Origin: Candidatus Omnitrophota bacterium
Lineage (GTDB): Bacteria; Omnitrophota; Omnitrophia; Omnitrophales; Aquincolibacteriaceae
NCBI GenBank assembly: GCA_016196565.1
Contig: JACPXK010000042.1
Coordinates: 14,931 to 78,930 of the forward strand
Reading direction: 5' to 3'
Length of the DNA: 64,000 nucleotides
This document shows, one piece after another, positions 54,906-63,290 of the stretch. The notes under the pieces are model-generated. The model was not told the origin of the DNA. It saw only the letters and a list, made by a program, of their open reading frames with translations, and ran no database searches. The first letter of the stretch is position 1, and each line of letters opens with the position of its first letter. The translations under genes and the position numbers were made by a program.

Positions 54906-55816
54906 GAGTTTGGCCGGGAACGGCGGATTTTTCGAATGCTTTTGATCCGGCCGTGCTTTTCGCTGTGGCGGGCAATGCCTTTCAGTGTTTTGCTGGCGAA
55001 ATCATCATTAATGCCGAAAAAGCGTTTAAAGCGGTCATAAAACCGAAGTATCATTTTATCCAGATAGATGGTCACGGCTTTTAAGCCGTCTCCGGGACGG
55101 GCACGGTATTCCGTTGAGCGGATGCGGGGAGGCGTCGATTCTTCGGTGAAATAATAAAGGGCGATGGATTTGCGTGTGACTCCCGGCGGACACGCAAGGG
55201 GTTCTGGATGGCCGTGAAACGAATCCGCATCGGTGTTGAAAATGACCGAGCGATTGAAAAGGGGAGCAATGTGGTGAACACAATGCCTCATTTTCTTATC
55301 CCAAAGTTCCAAATGACCGCCGTAAGAATCCGGCCAATTCTGATTAAGATAAAGCAGTAAATTGACGCGGCGCCGCCAGGTTCGGTGATGCGGATGGACG
55401 GTAAAATCGGCATGAATATTCAGGAATCCTCCGCGCGGGGACTGATGAAGGCCGCCGCCTTCCAGCGAATCATCCGGAAATAAACCTTGAATTCCGGTCA
55501 AATCGGAAAGAAATTGGACGAAGCGCGGAGAATTTAATTCTTGGACGACGGCTTGAACGGCCGGCCCGAAGTTTGAAAGAGTGGTCATGCCCAGCTTTTT
55601 TTCATTGACGTGCATGTAATGAATCCATGTGCCGGATTTAGGGGCCGGGAATTCCGAAAGCACATTCGCCGCTATTTGAGGGTCGAGCAGGTTTTCGAGC
55701 ATGATATGCGCAAAGGGCTCGGCTTTTTGATAGCGGGCCTTCAAGGTTTCAAGCTGGGGAAGCCAACGCTCATACGGAAAGATTTGTCCCATAATGTGCG
55801 TTTGGAGTTCAGTCAT
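54902..55816 (-). CDS. Fe(II)/2-oxoglutarate-dependent oxygenase, prolyl-4-hydroxylase-like
   Basis: 304 aa from the ATG at 55816, which overlaps the upstream stop as ATGA; the frame runs 45 bp further but inside the neighbour. Iron ligands H135-x-D137 (NIHADFTVHP) and H201 (SFHGHPEP), with the 2-oxoglutarate arginine R215 (TRKSIALYYF), in a double-stranded beta-helix context (RVNLLLYLNQNWPDSYGGHLELW). It may hydroxylate a glycan, lipid or nucleotide-linked sugar, given its place between a methyltransferase and a glycosyltransferase. The substrate is unknown. Confidence 0.85.
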   Translation of the reverse strand: MTELQTHIMGQIFPYERWLPQLETLKARYQKAEPFAHIMLENLLDPQIAANVLSEFPAPKSGTWIHYMHVNEKKLGMTTLSNFGPAVQAVVQELNSPRFVQFLSDLTGIQGLFPDDSLEGGGLHQSPRGGFLNIHADFTVHPHHRTWRRRVNLLLYLNQNWPDSYGGHLELWDKKMRHCVHHIAPLFNRSVIFNTDADSFHGHPEPLACPPGVTRKSIALYYFTEESTPPRIRSTEYRARPGDGLKAVTIYLDKMILRFYDRFKRFFGINDDFASKTLKGIARHSEKHGRIKSIRKIRRSRPNS

Positions 55817-56715
55817 GAGTGATGAGGCGCCCCGTCGGTAAGTTTCATCGAGGCATTCCAATCCAGTTTCATGCCGCCCTCTTGAGGGACGGTGCGGAAA
55901 TTTTTGAGGGCAGGATTTTTGAGGGTGAATCCTAGGGAACTATTGAAATAACTGCCGGAAAGAATTTTAAATCCGATGCCGGTGCCAGCTCCGACCAATC
56001 CCGGAGGAAAGGTCTTGAGATTGGCCTGCCACCAGCTTTCCGAGAAAAAAAGCGCGGCGATTTCCATATGGCCGGCTTCGTGAGTGTAAAAAGCGCAGCC
56101 ATCTTGGAGAAGCGGCCAGAGATAACGCAGGCAAGTTTCAAGCGAGTTGCGATAATCAACATCCACCCATACCTGCACGCACTTTTGATGAAAATCAGGG
56201 AGGGTTTGATCGAAATAGCCTTGATGAAAATCACACACTTCCAAGGCCCCGTATTCTGCGATATTGCGTCTTACTTCTTCCAGGGATCCGCACCACTGGC
56301 CTTTTTCATACGAATGTATTTCTTTGACGCCCAAGAGGGTGTGCTCTTTGTCCTGTTCCGAGGGTTCCGGGAGTCCCTGAAAAGAATCAAAAATAACAAG
56401 CCGGCGTCCGACGATGCGGCAGACAAGAGAAATATTGGCGGCGCTGACTCCCTTATAAGTCCCGCACTCCACAACCACTCCTTCCAACGATTTGGGGAGT
56501 TTTAAGAGGCTGGTGGCCATGGCAATATGCTCTAGGAAGGTAGATCCGGAGACTATGCCCATATTGCTGCGTATCATTTTTGCCACAAGCTTGCATTTTG
56601 CCGTAAAGCTCAGCCCATAGGCGGCTCCGGTCTCTTTTTCGAAAAATTCGCTCAAGAAAACAGGGATGCACAAGCCTTGCAATAAGATTCGGTAGAGCCT
56701 CATTAAAATGTTCAT
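55813..56715 (-). CDS. TylF/macrocin-O-methyltransferase-like SAM enzyme
   Basis: 300 aa. Core pattern VVVECGTYKGVSAANISL (SAM site), FDSFQGLPEP, and the metal-binding style VWVDVDYRNSLETCLRYLWPLLQDG of the TylF/CmcI family, which methylate sugar hydroxyls with a divalent metal. First gene of the reverse-strand trio. Likely sugar O-methylation in the surface glycan. Confidence 0.8.
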   Translation of the reverse strand: MNILMRLYRILLQGLCIPVFLSEFFEKETGAAYGLSFTAKCKLVAKMIRSNMGIVSGSTFLEHIAMATSLLKLPKSLEGVVVECGTYKGVSAANISLVCRIVGRRLVIFDSFQGLPEPSEQDKEHTLLGVKEIHSYEKGQWCGSLEEVRRNIAEYGALEVCDFHQGYFDQTLPDFHQKCVQVWVDVDYRNSLETCLRYLWPLLQDGCAFYTHEAGHMEIAALFFSESWWQANLKTFPPGLVGAGTGIGFKILSGSYFNSSLGFTLKNPALKNFRTVPQEGGMKLDWNASMKLTDGAPHHS

Positions 56716-56739
56716 TTTTGTCTCAGTCTGAATTCTTCC

Positions 56740-56767
56740 TTGTCTTGTCCTTCTTGTTTGTTATAAT
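56740..56767 (+). promoter_or_regulatory. Candidate promoter for the second half of the glycan locus
   Basis: TTGTCT (56740-56745), a 16-bp spacer and a perfect TATAAT (56762-56767) lie in the divergent gap between the TylF-like gene and the GT2 gene at 56836. Confidence 0.45.
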
Positions 56768-56835
56768 TTGGTCTTTAACTCTCCAAACGGGCTGTAGATA
56801 TACCATATTTCGAACAGCCAAACAAGGTTACATTC

Positions 56836-57618
56836 ATGATTCATGGCAAAAAAATCGTTGTAACGATGCCCGCTTATAATGCGGAAAAGACCCTTGAGAG
56901 GACTTACCGGGAAGTGCCGCGGGACGTCGTTGATCTGGTCATTTTAGTGGATGATGCAAGCCAGGACCGGACCGTCGAAGTGGCCCAGCGTCTGGGGATC
57001 GATGTTGTTATCCGCCATGAAAAAAATCTGGGCTATGGAGGCAATCAAAAAACCTGTTATCAGGAAGCCCTGAAACAAGGAGCCGATATTGTGATCATGC
57101 TTCATCCCGATTATCAATATACGCCGGCATTGATTGAACCCATGGCATGGCTGATTGCGCACGGCACCTACGATGTCGCGCTGGGCTCGCGTATGCTTGG
57201 CAACTATACGCTTCAGGGCGGTATGCCGCTTCATAAATTTATCATCAACCGTCTTCTTACCTTTTTTGAAAATGTCCTGCTCTTCCAGCATGTTTCCGAA
57301 TACCATACAGGCTACCGCGCTTATTCTCGTCGCGTCCTCGAGTCCGTTCCGTTTACCGTCAATTCCGATGGTTTTGTTTTCGATAATCAAATGCTGGCTC
57401 AAATTTTTTACGCGGGATTCCGGGTGGGGGAAATTTCATGCCCGACCAAATACTTTCCCGAGGCTTCCAGTATCAGCTTTCGAAACGGCATAAGATATTC
57501 CTTCGGTGTCATGAAGGTTGCCCTTCAGTACCGCCTGCATGCCTTGGGCCTCAAAAAATCCGTTCTCTTCGAAGGAATTCAAAAAAATAAACAGCCCCAG
57601 CTTTCCAATGCTTTTTGA
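56836..57618 (+). CDS. GT2 glycosyltransferase
   Basis: 260 aa. VVTMPAYNAEKTLERTYREVP, LVDDASQDRT, NLGYGGNQKTCYQEAL, and MLHPDYQYTP as the acidic donor site. It resembles the short DPM1-like GT2 group common in exopolysaccharide clusters, where the product is often a lipid-linked sugar. Its last codons overlap the next gene by 11 bp. Confidence 0.87.
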   Translation: MIHGKKIVVTMPAYNAEKTLERTYREVPRDVVDLVILVDDASQDRTVEVAQRLGIDVVIRHEKNLGYGGNQKTCYQEALKQGADIVIMLHPDYQYTPALIEPMAWLIAHGTYDVALGSRMLGNYTLQGGMPLHKFIINRLLTFFENVLLFQHVSEYHTGYRAYSRRVLESVPFTVNSDGFVFDNQMLAQIFYAGFRVGEISCPTKYFPEASSISFRNGIRYSFGVMKVALQYRLHALGLKKSVLFEGIQKNKQPQLSNAF

Positions 57619-58993
57619 GCTTTCCAAAACCTTCGTGGCGTGGGCTGCCATCTTTCCCGTTTCTTTTTTTACCGGCGTATTCTTCCGGCCTCTGATTCGC
57701 ACCAACAATCTCCTTTTGCAAGGCGTGCTTATTTACGCGGTAGGCTTGGCCATTCTTTCCAATGCCATAATTTTACTCGGGGCGTTTCATGCGATTAATT
57801 CTGCCGCGGTTTGGGGGACATTGCTTTTTTTTGGCCTGCTCGGCTTGAGGAATGCGAGGTATTGGATAGAATGGCTAAAAGAGCTTAGAGAAGAATTCCG
57901 CATTCAAAACCGATCTCGGACATTTCGAATTCTGGTCCTTTTTTTCTTTATTTCTTCCATTGTGCTGTTGCTCGGAACCTTGACCCCCGAAACAGGCGGT
58001 GATGCGCTTTGCTATCAATTGAATCTTCCCAAAGTTTTTCTGGCTCAAGGGTCGCTTACCCCAGACACCTATGATTACAATTCCTATTTCCCGCTCTTGA
58101 TGAACAATCTTTATCTTATCGGTTTGGCGACGGGCGGTGTGATGGCAGCAAAACTCTTTCACTTTTTCTCCGGCCTTCTGCTTTTTTTAGGAATGAAAGC
58201 CGTCGTTAAACGTTATACGCAGAATGCCGCGCTGTCTTTGTTTATCCCTTTGATCCTTTGGGTAACGCCGACGGCCTATAATCAATTGGCCAGCGCTTAT
58301 GTGGATGTCGGCTTGGCGCTTTATATTTTTTTAGGAACCGTCCTGTTTTTTGATGCGCTTGAAGAAAATAATGGCAAAACTTTTTTGCTGAGCGGTTTTC
58401 TTCTCGGGTCTGCGGTAGCAGTTAAATACACGGCTCTCATTGCGATTGCTGCGCTCGGTGTTGTTTGGGTAATCGACAGAATAGTTCGGTGGCGGGAGGG
58501 AATAGGCGCAAAAGGAGTTGTGTTTTGTGCGATTGGTTTTTTCGCGGGGTGCGGGTATTGGCTTATTCGTAACGGCTGGGAAACCGGGAATCCTTTTTTT
58601 CCGTATTTTGGATCTCTTTTCGGATTAGAACAAGCTTCTTACGGAGATTTTTCAAAATATGGCACCGGGCGAAGTTTTTTTGATTTCCTGTTTCTTTTCT
58701 GGAATATGTTTTATAGCCCGAGACTCTTTGGAACATTCCCCGCGCGAATCGGAGCTTTTTATTTTCTGCTTCTCCCTTTTGTTATTTTAGCGGCAATTTT
58801 TCATCCCCAAACGCGCCGTTACGCCATTTTCTGTTTTTCCTTTTTGCTGGTTATATTTTTGATTGCGCCGGCCGATCGCTGGCTTTTTCCCGTACTTCCG
58901 TTTGTGGCGGTAACCGCGGCTTTTGGTATTGCGTGGCTTTATTCGCGCCCGAATGGATTAATCAAAACCTGCCGCAAGGCTCTAAAATTTTAA
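57608..58993 (+). CDS. Multi-pass membrane protein, GT-C-like (N-terminal piece of an apparently frameshifted gene)
   Basis: 461 aa from the ATG at 57608, with about ten to eleven hydrophobic helices. An external acidic stretch TPETGGDALCYQLNLPKVF precedes the second half, as in GT-C membrane glycosyltransferases. After the last helix (FPVLPFVAVTAAFGIAWLY) the frame ends in 17 unremarkable residues, while the +/-1 frame (58933-59280) encodes a soluble domain normally found C-terminal to such proteins. The most economical reading is one gene broken by an indel near 58930-58955. An additional small deletion is possible, because the linker to WINQNLP is very short. Confidence 0.75.
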   Translation: MLFELSKTFVAWAAIFPVSFFTGVFFRPLIRTNNLLLQGVLIYAVGLAILSNAIILLGAFHAINSAAVWGTLLFFGLLGLRNARYWIEWLKELREEFRIQNRSRTFRILVLFFFISSIVLLLGTLTPETGGDALCYQLNLPKVFLAQGSLTPDTYDYNSYFPLLMNNLYLIGLATGGVMAAKLFHFFSGLLLFLGMKAVVKRYTQNAALSLFIPLILWVTPTAYNQLASAYVDVGLALYIFLGTVLFFDALEENNGKTFLLSGFLLGSAVAVKYTALIAIAALGVVWVIDRIVRWREGIGAKGVVFCAIGFFAGCGYWLIRNGWETGNPFFPYFGSLFGLEQASYGDFSKYGTGRSFFDFLFLFWNMFYSPRLFGTFPARIGAFYFLLLPFVILAAIFHPQTRRYAIFCFSFLLVIFLIAPADRWLFPVLPFVAVTAAFGIAWLYSRPNGLIKTCRKALKF

Positions 58994-59280
58994 TGGAACT
59001 CGAAAACCGGCAATTTTATTTTGAGCGGCCGATTATTCGTGACGCCTTTCTGCCATGGCCTCCCAAAGATGGCGAAGGCGATTCCACGCGGCTGTATCAG
59101 CTTCTTAAAGAGCGGGGTGTAACTCATTTGTTGGCGCGTGATCCGGTTGTGCCGGATGCGAAAATCAAAAATCAATTCCGTGAGATTTTAGGCGATCGCT
59201 TGACCGTGGAAATGATAAAAATCCCGTCGGAAAATATCCGGGACGAAAAATACAGGTACACGCTTTATGCGCTCCGTTAA
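58933..59280 (+). pseudogene. C-terminal domain of the same membrane glycosyltransferase in a shifted frame
   Basis: 115 codons with WINQNLPQGSKILMELENRQFYFERP and GVTHLLARDP, the pattern seen after the last helix of many GT39/GT83-like membrane proteins (W-I-N-x-N-L-P then GV-T-H). There is no ribosome-binding site before the GTG at 58933 and no membrane helix, so independent translation is unlikely. It overlaps the next gene's start by 14 bp, so coupling to that gene is preserved. Confidence 0.65.
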
Positions 59281-61660
59281 AGCAAAATCCTACTGGCCTT
59301 TTGCGGCTATTTTCCTATCCCTTTTAGTTTTTTATCCCGAAATTTTTCTTGTCCGTGCGGCGGCGCTGATGGGAGATCATTACGAACAGCATTATCCTTG
59401 GGCATATTTTTTGCACACTGCCGTGAAAAATTTTCGCCTGCCTTTTTGGACTTTTGGAATTCACTGCGGTTTTCCGATAGCGGCCGAAAGTCAGATTGGT
59501 ATTTTTTATTTACCCAATCTTCTTCTTTCCCTTCTTCTGCCGTTTCACGGGGCCTATTCGTATGCTTTGATCGTGCATTTTTTGTTCTCGGGATGCGCCA
59601 CTTATCTTTATGGCCGTCAAATGAAACTGGAGCCTCTGCCCGCTTTTTTGGGGGCGTTTATTTTTCTTTTTGGAGCGGCTTACGGAGGCGCTTATTACAA
59701 TATCACCTCGCTAAAAACCATCGCCTGGTTTCCACTTGTGCTGTTTTTGTTCGAAAAATTTTTAATCAAAGGACGCCAAAGATATCTTTGGGGGATTGCT
59801 TTTTCGGTGGGAATGTCCCTGGTGGCCGGCTACCTTCAAGTAGCCGTGCTTACGTGGTTTGTCTTTCTTATTTATGCCATGCTCAGAATCCTGGGCTTCG
59901 GCGAAGCCTCATCCCTTTCCGAAACCGTTTATCGAAACAAGAAAAGGCGCGACCGGCAATTTCTTTGCCTCGCCCTGGCGATGGGGGGCGCCTCCCTCAT
60001 TGCCGCCCCGCAAATTTATTTAACTTATGTTCTCGCGCTTCAATCCAACCGGGTGGATATTAGTGAACATTACGCCTATGTCGGATCCTTGTCTCCTTTT
60101 TCATTAAGCACTTTGATCGATCCTGTCATGCAGCGCATCTTCCGCGGCAATAGCCTTTATGGCGGGCTTTTTTCGTTTTTTTTAATTTTGACCGCCTTTT
60201 ATTTTCCTGACATCCGGAAAAATCATTTTTTCCGTATATGGTTTGTGATTACCATCCTGGCTTTTCTCCTGGCGGTGGGGGAATGGAGCCCGCTTTATGT
60301 CGCTTTAATCAAACTGACACGGTTTTATTCTTTCCGTACACCCGCCAAATTTCTCGTATTCGTTTGCTTCGGATTGGCGATGTTAAGTGCTTTCGGTTTT
60401 CAAAAACTCTGGCAACTCACGAAAAATCAAATAACCGGAGTCAAAAAAGCCGCGCGCATTTATTTGTGGATTCTTGGAACAGCCGTCACAACGGCTTCCG
60501 CCGCCTATTATTTATTTGTCCATGCCAGAGAAAAAATTTTAAATTTGGGAGAATGGTATCTTCGCCAGTTTGTTTACGGACGTCCCGGGCATCCTCATTC
60601 CATGGACGTTTATCGCGAAAAACTTTCAACCTATCCCGATTCTTTTATCGCTATCTTTTCATTCCGTGATTTTCCGCCTGCTTGGACCTATCTAATGGTT
60701 TTTAGCAGTATTATTTTTATCCTTTTATTATGGAAGCCAGGAATAAATATTCGCAGGTGGCTGATCGCCGGCGTTATTTTTCTTGTCATCGATTTGTATG
60801 GCTATGCCTGGTTTGACATCAAAAGAGACTTTGATTCGTACGAACATGCCAATCGTACCAATGCGATGGTGGAAACCCTGAAGTCGGAAAAAAATAACGG
60901 GAATTTAGGCCGGCTTTATGGATTCCGCCGCAATGTGGATGACGGCTTGCCGCTTGTGCCAAGTGCCAACATGCTGTATGGCATTGAGGATGTGGGAGCC
61001 TATTCGCCATTTATTCTGCGGCGTTATTATGAAAGCATAGGCCAATTCGGAAACGTTAATGACTCCAACGGTGCTTTTTCTCCATCCGTATTATTCTTCT
61101 TAGACCGGCTTCCATTGTTAAGCCTATTGGATGTTTCGCATGTTTTATCGCGTGAAAAAATTGAAGGCCGTCATCTTCAGCTTGTGACCGAAGACTTTGA
61201 TTCCGATACTTATCTTTATAAGATATCCGGCAATCATTCGCGCGCCCATTTCACAAACCGTTTGAAGATTTTTGAAACGTGGGCAGAATTGAAAGAAGAA
61301 TTGATGAGCCCTGAATTTGATCCTGCCGGAAGCCTTCTCCTCGAAAAGTCCGAACTGGGCAAACTCACGGGACAACTTCCTGAGGAATTGTTAAAAAATT
61401 CCTCCACCAAAAATGCTTCAATTCATCAGGCCCGTCATGAAAATGAATCCGAGATTTGGGAAGTCGATATCACGGAGCCGGGTTTTTTTGTTGTCTCCAA
61501 CTTGATGTATCCCGGCTGGAAGGCTACGGTAAATGGCAAAGCAGTTCCAATTTTGAGAGCCTATGGTTTGTTTCAAGCGGTTTGGCTTTCATCGGCGGGA
61601 CATTACACCCTCCATTTTAATTATTGCCCGCTCATTTCTGCTATCAAGGAGCAGGCATGA
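59267..61660 (+). CDS. YfhO-family large membrane protein
   Basis: 797 aa. About twelve membrane helices in the first 520 residues, including an external loop MGDHYEQHYPWAYF typical of the family, then an extracytoplasmic domain. The C-terminal ending is diagnostic: PGFFVVSNLMYPGWKATVNGKAVPILRAYGLFQAVWL. YfhO of Bacillus modifies lipoteichoic acid with lipid-linked GlcNAc; here it probably decorates the surface glycan. It ends in an ATGA overlap with a methyltransferase gene. Confidence 0.85.
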   Translation: MRSVKAKSYWPFAAIFLSLLVFYPEIFLVRAAALMGDHYEQHYPWAYFLHTAVKNFRLPFWTFGIHCGFPIAAESQIGIFYLPNLLLSLLLPFHGAYSYALIVHFLFSGCATYLYGRQMKLEPLPAFLGAFIFLFGAAYGGAYYNITSLKTIAWFPLVLFLFEKFLIKGRQRYLWGIAFSVGMSLVAGYLQVAVLTWFVFLIYAMLRILGFGEASSLSETVYRNKKRRDRQFLCLALAMGGASLIAAPQIYLTYVLALQSNRVDISEHYAYVGSLSPFSLSTLIDPVMQRIFRGNSLYGGLFSFFLILTAFYFPDIRKNHFFRIWFVITILAFLLAVGEWSPLYVALIKLTRFYSFRTPAKFLVFVCFGLAMLSAFGFQKLWQLTKNQITGVKKAARIYLWILGTAVTTASAAYYLFVHAREKILNLGEWYLRQFVYGRPGHPHSMDVYREKLSTYPDSFIAIFSFRDFPPAWTYLMVFSSIIFILLLWKPGINIRRWLIAGVIFLVIDLYGYAWFDIKRDFDSYEHANRTNAMVETLKSEKNNGNLGRLYGFRRNVDDGLPLVPSANMLYGIEDVGAYSPFILRRYYESIGQFGNVNDSNGAFSPSVLFFLDRLPLLSLLDVSHVLSREKIEGRHLQLVTEDFDSDTYLYKISGNHSRAHFTNRLKIFETWAELKEELMSPEFDPAGSLLLEKSELGKLTGQLPEELLKNSSTKNASIHQARHENESEIWEVDITEPGFFVVSNLMYPGWKATVNGKAVPILRAYGLFQAVWLSSAGHYTLHFNYCPLISAIKEQA

Positions 61661-62574
61661 AATCTGATTCGGCAGCCGTCTCATTGCAAAAAATGAATCT
61701 CAGACAGTGTCCTGTCTGCCGGTCCAAACAAAGAAAGCGCTGCTTTCCGATTTCTCAATCTGAGGTATTTGAATGCATGGATTGCGGCCTTCGCTATTTG
61801 GACCCATGCCTTTCGCCTTCCGCCATGTCGGAGGCTTATGAATCCAATGAAAGCCTCAAGCAGCTTCATGATTTTCATGAAGGGTATTATGATTACGGCG
61901 ATCTTACAAAACAAAGCAAAACGCGCCGGGATTTCGAGCGGTCGCTGGCATGGATGGAAAGCAGATTAAGCGGTTCTCCGGCAAAGAGCATTTTGGATAT
62001 TGGCTATGGAAACGGCTTTTTTTTGGCGTTGGCAAAAGAGCGGGGATGGCAGGTGGCGGGAATCGATACAAGCCGCCGCAATGCTGAACTAGCCCGGAAA
62101 AAATTTTCACTCAATCTTGCTTGCGGCGATTTTGAGCGCGATATTCCAAACAATGAGGCCTTTGAGGCCATTTCCTTTTGGGATGTAATCGAGCATATTC
62201 CGGATCCCCACCCGGTGCTAAACAAAACCTTCCGGGTGTTGAAGCCCGGCGGGTTTGTGGTGATCGGTCTTCCGAATGATTTTAGCTTTTTAAGAATGAT
62301 ATCAACGGCACTCTATCAATTGAGTTTCTCTAAAATAAAAACAGGCATTGAGAAAGTCTATTTTTTGGAGCACGTAGCCTATTATTCTCTGTCAACTTTA
62401 ACAAGGCTCGCCGAACAAAATGGCTTTAAAAGAGCGGGGCATTTTTATACCCGGACGGATTTGAACAAGTATTCGTTGCCGCTCAGTGAGCGCGTGATGG
62501 CCAAAGTAATTTTGGGACTCGGATGGCTGACGCGTCGTCAAAACAGGCTGGTTGCCATTTTTCAAAAGCCATGA
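61657..62574 (+). CDS. Zinc-ribbon SAM-dependent methyltransferase
   Basis: 305 aa from the ATG at 61657 (GGAG upstream). N-terminal zinc ribbon C-P-V-C ... C-M-D-C (residues about 18-45), then a class I methyltransferase fold with SAM motif ILDIGYGNGFFLALAKERG, post-I GIDTS, and motif WDVIEHIPDP. The Methyltransf_23 type is common in glycan clusters. Substrate unknown. Confidence 0.85.
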   Translation: MKSDSAAVSLQKMNLRQCPVCRSKQRKRCFPISQSEVFECMDCGLRYLDPCLSPSAMSEAYESNESLKQLHDFHEGYYDYGDLTKQSKTRRDFERSLAWMESRLSGSPAKSILDIGYGNGFFLALAKERGWQVAGIDTSRRNAELARKKFSLNLACGDFERDIPNNEAFEAISFWDVIEHIPDPHPVLNKTFRVLKPGGFVVIGLPNDFSFLRMISTALYQLSFSKIKTGIEKVYFLEHVAYYSLSTLTRLAEQNGFKRAGHFYTRTDLNKYSLPLSERVMAKVILGLGWLTRRQNRLVAIFQKP

Positions 62575-62594
62575 CACAATACACGGCTTAAACC

Positions 62595-63281
62595 ATGCTA
62601 CGTCTTGCCAAAAAAGCCTTTTTAAAAATTATCGGGATGAATCCTCTCGTCGATCGTTTGGTGCGATACCGCGACCCAAAACGGTATTGGGGGGACCGTG
62701 GCGGGGACCAATATTTTCAGGAACAGGAAGCGGTTCAGGCCCGAACCCTTCGCAGCCAATTTATTACCACCGAACTCAAGAAATATCCTTTTCAAACTTT
62801 GTTGGAAATTGGATGCGGTTATGGAAAACAGTTAAAGAATCTTTATGGAAGCGGCAAAACTATTGTTGGCTGCGATTTTAGCCGGCCTCAGCTGTTAAAG
62901 GCGCGCGAATATTGTGCGGGGCTGGACTTAAAATTGATAGAAGCGGACGGCTCCCAAATTCCTTTGAAAAGCAAATCCTTCGATCTGGTGTTTTCTTCGG
63001 CGGTGATTCTGCATAATGATTATAAAAAAGCCCAGCGTATGATCGCGGAAATGATTCGCTTGAGCCGGAAATTTATTGCCCACAACGAAGACACCGACGT
63101 CACGTTTTCCCGCTACGGCTATGATATGAAAAAAACTTATGAGAAATTAGGCTTCAAAATTCATCAATCCTGTCAAATCCCATGCGCGAATCAGCCCGAA
63201 ATTACCCAATTTACCGTGATTGAAATTCCGGATCCCAAGCTTATCCTCAAGGCTGACGATATTCCGCTTCAATACCATTAG
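62595..63281 (+). CDS. Class I SAM-dependent methyltransferase
   Basis: 228 aa. SAM motif LLEIGCGYGKQLKNLYG, GCDFS acidic loop, ADGSQIPLKSKSFDLVFSSAVILHN. No N-terminal zinc finger. It is the second methyltransferase in a row; the 20-bp gap to the previous gene suggests co-transcription. Confidence 0.82.
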   Translation: MLRLAKKAFLKIIGMNPLVDRLVRYRDPKRYWGDRGGDQYFQEQEAVQARTLRSQFITTELKKYPFQTLLEIGCGYGKQLKNLYGSGKTIVGCDFSRPQLLKAREYCAGLDLKLIEADGSQIPLKSKSFDLVFSSAVILHNDYKKAQRMIAEMIRLSRKFIAHNEDTDVTFSRYGYDMKKTYEKLGFKIHQSCQIPCANQPEITQFTVIEIPDPKLILKADDIPLQYH

Positions 63282-63290
63282 GATGTGCTT

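Noticed and set aside
58933..59280. Independent small gene at 58933
   Set aside because: No ribosome-binding site and its content is a known C-terminal domain type of the upstream membrane protein.
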